From: Bacteroidales bacterium
GTDB lineage: Bacteria; Bacteroidota; Bacteroidia; Bacteroidales; UBA932
DNA length: 64,000 nt
Assembly: GCA_024398105.1 (NCBI GenBank)
Contig: JAKSJP010000005.1
Location: 1-64,000, forward strand
Direction: 5' to 3'
Made by a program: the position numbers and the translations under genes. The notes under the pieces are model-generated. The model had not been told where the DNA came from. It did not search any database and worked only from the letters and a program-made list of their open reading frames with translations. Within the stretch, counting starts at the first letter, position 1. Each line of letters opens with the position of its first letter. Positions 59,701 through 64,000 of this stretch are shown in pieces.

Positions 59701-61284
59701 CCTGGAATCTCCCTGATCTCGCCGCCGCCTCACCATGACATCTATTCTATCGAGGACCTTGCACAGCTGATCTTCGACCTCAAGAACGTCAACCCTAAGG
59801 CTGCAGTGTCAGTGAAGCTCGTAGCAGAGAGCGGAGTCGGCACCATCGCTGCCGGTGTGGCAAAGGCTAAGGCAGACCTCATCGTCATCTCCGGTGCGGA
59901 GGGCGGTACAGGTGCATCTCCTGCAAGCTCTATGAGATTCGCAGGTATTTCTCCTGAGATCGGTCTCTCCGAGACCCAGCAGACCCTTGTGCTCAACGGT
60001 CTCCGTGGCCAGGTCCGTCTCCAGACAGACGGCCAGCTCAAGACAGCGAAGGACGTAGTCATCATGGCGATGCTAGGTGCGGACGAGTTCTCGTTCGGTA
60101 CCCTCCCGCTCATCCTCCTCGGATGCGTCATGATGAGGAAGTGCAGCACCAACACCTGCCCTGTCGGCGTGGCTACACAGGACGAGAGGCTCCGCAGCCG
60201 CTTCACAGGCAAGGCCGACTATATCGTGAACTACTTCACCTTCCTCGCCCAGCATGTACGTGAGTACCTCAGCCAGATCGGTGTAAGGAAGTTCAAGGAC
60301 ATCATAGGAAGGACAGACCTCATTGAGGTCGACAAGCTTGATCCTGCCACGAAGCAGGGTACCATAGACTTCAGCAGGCTTCTCTGCTCAGTCGACACTG
60401 ACAAGCCGCTCCACTGGGACAGAGGCGAATTCACCTCAGTCTCAGGAGTCAAGGACGAGCTCATCATCCAGCAAGCATGGTCGGCGATCGAGAACGCAGA
60501 GGAGATCAACCTCGACTATTCTATCAGGAACACCGACAGAGCGCTTTGTACAATGCTCTCAGGTACCATCGCCAAGAAGTATGGCGAGCAGGGTCTTCCT
60601 GATTCGACCATCAACATCAAGTTCAAGGGCTCGGCAGGCCAGTCGTTCGGCGCATTCGCCGTGAAGGGTCTGAACCTCAAGCTCGAGGGCGAGTGCAACG
60701 ACTACTTCGGCAAGGGCCTCTCAGGAGGTAGGATATCTATCCTCCCGCCAGTAAGGAGCAACAGGGACTTTGTCGCTGAGGACAACATCATCGCCGGCAA
60801 CACCGGTATGTACGGTGCCACAAGCGGAGAGATCTATGTCAACGGCCGAGTAGGTGAGAGATTCTGCGTGCGTAACTCAGGAGCTATCGCCGTCGTCGAG
60901 GGCACAGGTGACCACTGCTGCGAGTACATGACAGGAGGTAGGGTAGTTGTTCTCGGCAAGACCGGCAGGAACTTCGCTGCAGGTATGTCAGGAGGTGTCG
61001 CTTACGTCTGGGACAAGGACCATGACTTCGACTACTACTGCAACATGGACATGGTGGAGATCAACCTCGTGGAGGACACAGCATACCGCAAGGAGCTTCA
61101 CGAGCTCATCCGCCAGCACTATCTCTATACAGGCTCAAGGCTCGCAGGCAAGATGCTTGACAACTGGAGCAAGTATGTCGAGGAATTCATCCAGGTGGTT
61201 CCTATCGAGTACAAGAAGGTTCTCCAGGAGGAGCAGATGGCCAAGCTTCAGCAGAAGATCGCCCAGGTTCAGATTGATTATTAA
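56800..61284 (+). CDS. gltB: Glutamate synthase, large subunit
   Basis: This 1494-aa enzyme begins with a 15-residue propeptide before C16 in YEHDACGV, the N-terminal nucleophile of the glutaminase domain (next HRGAETRDKTGDGAG). The central domain and FMN-binding barrel follow, with NTGEGGEDNERY, SGAEGGTGASPASSMRFAGI and the [3Fe-4S] cysteines in CVMMRKCSTNTCPVGVAT. The C-terminal beta-helix contains repeats such as NTGMYGATSGEIYVNGR and GGRVVVLGKTGRNFAAGMSG. It converts glutamine plus 2-oxoglutarate to two glutamates with GltD. The gltD gene follows 23 bp downstream. Confidence 0.97.
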   Translation: MHQHGLYSPSYEHDACGVSMVVNINGGKTHQLVDNALKVLENMEHRGAETRDKTGDGAGILLQIPHEFILLQGIPVPEKGHYGTGLVFLPKDQKRQSELLAVMIEEIENAGLSLMHLRTVPTNSDVLGVGAREVEPDIKQVFITGVKEEDLEFFERTLYKIRKKIESRISDEDFYICSLSSKDIIYKGMLTSGQLRRYFPDLSNAYFTSGLALVHSRFSTNTFPKWKLAQPFRYLCHNGEINTIRGNRGWLQARESVLSSDYLGNVKDIRPILEPDMSDSASLDNVFEFLVMSGFSLPKAMSILVPESFNDKNPISEDLKAFYEYHSILMEPWDGPAALLFSDGRYVGGMLDRNGLRPARYTITKNGLMVVASEVGVMDFDPSEVVSKGKLQPGKILLVDTLEGKVYYDGEIKQQLASEHPYRQWLSTNCIQLEKIKSGRHVDNSVSDLERKLVCFGYGQEDIDRTIVPMCEGASEPVASMGNDTPLAVLSDRAQIFFNYFRQQFAQVTNPAIDPIREELVMSLTEYIGSVGPGILVPDESNCKKVRLPQPVLTNTQLDILCNIRYKGFKSVKLPMLFEVSGGEKALKRAIDDLCRKAEESVDEGYSYIILSDRDIDAQHAAIPSLLAVSAVHHYLISVQKRVQTALIVESGEIREVMHAALLLGYGASAICPYLTFAVLDDLVKKHKIQEEYQTAEKNYIKAVDKGLKKILSKMGISTIRSYRGAKIFESIGLSEDLLRTYFGTEISTIGGVGLRDIAKDAIKFHAEAFKPAVINEFLANNGQFSYRKDGIKHAWNPDTIANLQIATRIGSYKKFQEWERIVDEKESPIFLRDYMHFKKAPVAVPIDEVEPVESIVKHFVTGAMSFGALSIEAHEAMAIAMNRLGTRSNTGEGGEDNERYHSEHEGVSLSSKTKQIASGRFGVTAEYLVNAEEIQIKVAQGAKPGEGGQLPGFKVNKIIAKTRNSIPGISLISPPPHHDIYSIEDLAQLIFDLKNVNPKAAVSVKLVAESGVGTIAAGVAKAKADLIVISGAEGGTGASPASSMRFAGISPEIGLSETQQTLVLNGLRGQVRLQTDGQLKTAKDVVIMAMLGADEFSFGTLPLILLGCVMMRKCSTNTCPVGVATQDERLRSRFTGKADYIVNYFTFLAQHVREYLSQIGVRKFKDIIGRTDLIEVDKLDPATKQGTIDFSRLLCSVDTDKPLHWDRGEFTSVSGVKDELIIQQAWSAIENAEEINLDYSIRNTDRALCTMLSGTIAKKYGEQGLPDSTINIKFKGSAGQSFGAFAVKGLNLKLEGECNDYFGKGLSGGRISILPPVRSNRDFVAEDNIIAGNTGMYGATSGEIYVNGRVGERFCVRNSGAIAVVEGTGDHCCEYMTGGRVVVLGKTGRNFAAGMSGGVAYVWDKDHDFDYYCNMDMVEINLVEDTAYRKELHELIRQHYLYTGSRLAGKMLDNWSKYVEEFIQVVPIEYKKVLQEEQMAKLQQKIAQVQIDY

Positions 61285-61307
61285 CCTCTCTACAAGAATA
61301 ATATATT

Positions 61308-62654
61308 ATGGGAAACCCAAAAGCATTTTTGACAGTGCCTCGCAAGGAGGCAGGTTACCGTCCTGTGCATGACCGTATCCACGATTTCGGAGAGGTTGAA
61401 CAGACCCTGAACAGCAAGGACCGACAGGAGCAGGCCAGCCGCTGCATGGATTGCGGCGTTCCGTTCTGCCACTGGGCATGTCCGCTTGGAAACAAGAACC
61501 CTGAGTGGAACGACGCCCTCTACAGAGGTGAGTGGGAGACCGCTTACAAGATCCTCAAGGAGACCAACGACTTCCCTGAGTTCACCGGAAGAGTATGTCC
61601 GGCTCTCTGCGAGAAGGCATGCGTGCTCTATCTCTCTACCGGCAACGCAGTCACCAACAGGGAGAACGAGGCGGCGATCGCCGAGCGTGCATATCTCGAG
61701 GGATATGTCACCATCGAGAACCCTGTAAGGAACGGCAAGAAGGTCGCAGTCATCGGATCAGGCCCTTCAGGCCTCGCATCGGCCAACAGGCTCAACTACA
61801 TGGGCTATGAGGTCACTGTCTTCGAGAAGAACGAAGCCGCAGGAGGTCTCCTCCGCTACGGCATTCCGAACTTCAAGCTCAACAAGAAGATCATCGACAG
61901 ACGTATTGACGTGATGGAGAAGGAAGGCGTGAAGTTCGTCTACAACACACCGGTCGACCTCGCTTCGCTCCCGGAGGGATTCGATGCATACGTAGTCTCT
62001 ACAGGTACTCCTGAGGCACGTGACCTCAAGGCTCCGGGAAGGGAGCTCAAGGGCATCCATCTCGCTCTTGAACTGCTCTCGCAGCAGAACAGGGTGCTTG
62101 CCGGCATGGAATTCAAGAAGGACGAGCTCGTGAACTGCAAGGGCAAGAAGGTCCTCGTCATCGGTGGTGGTGACACAGGCTCCGACTGTATCGGAACCGC
62201 ACATCGCCAGGGCGCTACATGCGTGACACAGATCGAGATCATGCCTAAGCCGCCTGTAGGACACAACGACGCTACTCCATGGCCTAACTGGCCGGTCATC
62301 CTCAAGACCACATCCAGCCATGAGGAAGGATGCGACAGAAGATGGCTGCTCAACACCAACCGCTTCATCGGCGACGACAAGGGCCATGTAAGGCAGGTCG
62401 AGGTAGAAGGCGTCATCTGGGAGCCGAATCCGGAGGGAGGACGTCCTATCATGAAACTCGACGGCAAGAAGGAGATCATCGAGGCCGACATCGTGTTCCT
62501 CGCAATGGGATTCATCAAGCCAGTCCAGCCTGAGATGCCTGAGAACGTGTTCTTCGCTGGTGATGCCGCTTCAGGCGCCAGCCTTGTGGTAAGGGCTATC
62601 GCCAGCGGCCGTAAGACCGCGCAGGCAGTGGACAAGTATCTGAAGACCAGATAG
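61308..62654 (+). CDS. gltD: Glutamate synthase, small subunit
   Basis: This 448-aa flavoprotein transfers electrons from NADPH to GltB. The N-terminal iron-sulfur cysteines are in SRCMDCGVPFCHWACPLG and FTGRVCPALCEKAC. The FAD site is VAVIGSGPSGLASANRL, and the NADPH site is VLVIGGGDTGSDCIGTA. The C-terminal FAD motif is NVFFAGDAASGASLVVRAI. The length is typical of GltD. The stop is followed by an unusual cluster of palindromes rather than a simple terminator. Confidence 0.97.
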   Translation: MGNPKAFLTVPRKEAGYRPVHDRIHDFGEVEQTLNSKDRQEQASRCMDCGVPFCHWACPLGNKNPEWNDALYRGEWETAYKILKETNDFPEFTGRVCPALCEKACVLYLSTGNAVTNRENEAAIAERAYLEGYVTIENPVRNGKKVAVIGSGPSGLASANRLNYMGYEVTVFEKNEAAGGLLRYGIPNFKLNKKIIDRRIDVMEKEGVKFVYNTPVDLASLPEGFDAYVVSTGTPEARDLKAPGRELKGIHLALELLSQQNRVLAGMEFKKDELVNCKGKKVLVIGGGDTGSDCIGTAHRQGATCVTQIEIMPKPPVGHNDATPWPNWPVILKTTSSHEEGCDRRWLLNTNRFIGDDKGHVRQVEVEGVIWEPNPEGGRPIMKLDGKKEIIEADIVFLAMGFIKPVQPEMPENVFFAGDAASGASLVVRAIASGRKTAQAVDKYLKTR

Positions 62655-62722
62655 GACAGACGGTCGGGACTGCCAGACAGGCCGATCAGGAAGGACTGAG
62701 ACAGGTCCGGAAAAAGAGTGGG

Positions 62723-62844
62723 TGACCTAGGTCAGACAAAAGTGTCGCGACCTAGGTCATTCTCATTTTGTAAATAGTTGTGATTCAGTGTGATATACAA
62801 AGAGGGCGACCTAGGTCGGGGGCATTTCGTCCGACCTAGGTCGC
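62723..62844. repeat. Four GACCTAGGTC palindromes in two hairpins
   Basis: The perfect 10-bp palindrome GACCTAGGTC starts at 62724, 62749, 62808 and 62833, giving spacings of 25, 59 and 25 bp. Each pair also forms a longer stem: TGACCTAGGTC with GACCTAGGTCA (11 bp, with an inner GACA/TGTC stem), and GCGACCTAGGTCGG with CCGACCTAGGTCGC (14 bp perfect, 11-nt loop) followed by TTTTTT at 62851. It separates convergent gltD and purF. Terminator function is likely; the repeated motif suggests more. Confidence 0.75.
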
Positions 62845-62876
62845 TTGCTGTTTTTTCTGCCTGGCGCGCCGATCTG

Positions 62877-64000
62877 TCAGCTGGCGCTCGCGCAGTAGTC
62901 GATGAAGGAGCGGAGGAGGAGCCTCAGGCCGCCGGGAGTAGGGTAGTGTCCGGTGAAGTACCAGTCGCCTGGGAAGTCTGGGATGGCCTTGTGCAGGCCC
63001 TCGATGCTCTGGTAGACGAACTCGATAGGGGTGGTGACGCCTTCCGGACGAAGAAGCTCGATCATCTTGGCGTTGATCTCCTCGGCGGTGAACGGCTCGT
63101 AGAGCCTTCTGACCGGATTCTCGAGCTCCGAGCATGGGATCATGCTACCTGCTCTGCCGTCCGTGCCCTGGGCAGCCATCCGGCATTCGAGCTGGGCGAG
63201 GACCTTGCGGCAGGCACCATGGACCTCGTCGATGAGGTTCTCCATCCCGCGTTCCCTGAGCAGGGCCATGCAGGACTGGAAGGCGATGAAGTCTTCGATG
63301 CGGCTCATGTCGATTCCGTAGAAGTCCGGGTAGCGGACCTGAGGTGCCGAGCTGACGATGACTATCTTCTTGGGGTGAAGGCGGTCGAGGATCTTGATGA
63401 TGCTTTCCCTGAGGGTGGTGCCGCGGACTATGCTGTCGTCGATGACGACCAGGTTGTCCTTGTATTCCTCGATGGCGCCGGTGGTGATGTCGTAGACGTG
63501 CGATGCGAGGTCGTTCCTGGAGTTGCCTTCGGTGATGAAGGTCCTGAGCTTGATGTCCTTCGATACGATCTTCTCGCATCGGATAGTCGGGTCGACGGCC
63601 CTGAGAGCCTCAGAAAGGCCGTAATAGGCCACTTCGGCGGTGTTAGGGATGTAGGAGACGACAGTGTGCTTTGTATCGCCACCGACGGCATTGAGGACCT
63701 GCTGGGTGAGGTTGTGCCCGAGGGCTTTCCTCTCCTGGTAGATGTCACGGTCGTTTCCGCGGCTGAAGTATATCCTCTCGAAGCTGCACGGGAGGTACTC
63801 CTGCGCTTCCATGATCTGCCTGAAGCAGATCTCGCCCGCTGCGTTCACGATGAGAGCCTCGCCCGGCCTGATCGGGCAGACATCCTCGCACTTGAGGTTG
63901 AACGCTGTCTGGAGCACCGGTCTCTCGCTTGCAATCGCTACGATCTCGTCGTCGGCATAGTAGAACGCAGGGCGGATTCCGTGCGGGTCCCTTACGCAGA
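62877..64000 (-). CDS. purF: Amidophosphoribosyltransferase (N-terminus outside window)
   Basis: The frame stays open to the right edge, where RDPHGIRPAFYYADDEIVAI shows the end of the glutaminase domain. The phosphoribosyltransferase part contains ERIYFSRGNDRDIYQERKAL and the PRPP-binding VVIDDSIVRGTTLRESI. PurF makes phosphoribosylamine, the first step of purine synthesis. The C-terminus extends to about 190 residues past the PRPP motif (PGDWYFTGHYPTPGG), as in many Bacteroidales homologues. Only the N-terminal nucleophile region is missing, because of the window edge. Confidence 0.9.
   Translation of the reverse strand, partial: CVRDPHGIRPAFYYADDEIVAIASERPVLQTAFNLKCEDVCPIRPGEALIVNAAGEICFRQIMEAQEYLPCSFERIYFSRGNDRDIYQERKALGHNLTQQVLNAVGGDTKHTVVSYIPNTAEVAYYGLSEALRAVDPTIRCEKIVSKDIKLRTFITEGNSRNDLASHVYDITTGAIEEYKDNLVVIDDSIVRGTTLRESIIKILDRLHPKKIVIVSSAPQVRYPDFYGIDMSRIEDFIAFQSCMALLRERGMENLIDEVHGACRKVLAQLECRMAAQGTDGRAGSMIPCSELENPVRRLYEPFTAEEINAKMIELLRPEGVTTPIEFVYQSIEGLHKAIPDFPGDWYFTGHYPTPGGLRLLLRSFIDYCASAS

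Overview
The window is chromosomal DNA of a Bacteroidales-type bacterium (phylum Bacteroidota). The evidence is the repeated TAnnTTTG-type -7 promoter boxes, a TonB-dependent receptor with a CarboxypepD_reg domain, fimbrillin-like and SPII lipoproteins, a short-form NadE, a CBM20-GH77 amylomaltase, and housekeeping genes (gdhA, gltBD, nadE, purF) on one contig. The species cannot be named from this sequence. No rRNA, tRNA or CRISPR array was seen.

Layout. 1-6.1 kb: the 3' end of an IS4-like transposase abuts a Wadjet/MksBEFG-type operon with the MukE-like, SMC-like and Toprim genes; the kleisin gene is not visible. 6.3-12.1 kb: secreted phytase-like protein, a decayed gene fragment, a microprotein plus secreted fimbrillin-like/NUC1 nuclease, and a carboxypeptidase-regulatory-domain protein. 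12.2-24.3 kb: SLOG protein, a candidate small RNA, split chromate transporter, MFS and MATE transporters, HAD hydrolase, C1 peptidase, envelope proteins, an orphan AbiEi-like regulator, PgeF, an HD hydrolase and a putative PD-(D/E)XK protein.

24.4-28.2 kb is the most unusual part. It is a plasmid-type maintenance module inside an otherwise chromosomal context: an AT-rich array whose TA steps fall on a strict 4-bp register, a ParA of the small (type Ib) class, a short ribbon-helix-helix protein carrying an AT-hook, a large nested hairpin, three 18-bp iteron-like repeats and a Rep_3-type initiator.

28.2-44.1 kb: metallopeptidase and M15 lipoproteins, a double alpha/beta-hydrolase, a BASS transporter-LMW phosphatase-MalQ operon, a voltage-gated K+ channel with a zinc ribbon, a DUF975-lipoprotein-tandem ABC operon, NadE, two envelope proteins, an MBL hydrolase, a TlpA thioredoxin and an AraC regulator.

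44.2-50.3 kb: an acyl-CoA synthetase, a TetR regulator with two matching operators, a TonB-dependent receptor and an acyltransferase with both BAHD motifs (HxxxDG and DFGxG). Together they suggest uptake and acylation of a small molecule. 50.3-64 kb: DUF1846 protein, then an ammonia-assimilation block (gdhA, a receiver/PEP-synthase-like protein, gltB, gltD). A shared CTTAC-N5-GTAAG palindrome lies upstream of gdhA and gltB, and gltB has a possible attenuator leader. Four GACCTAGGTC palindromes separate gltD from a partial purF at the right edge.
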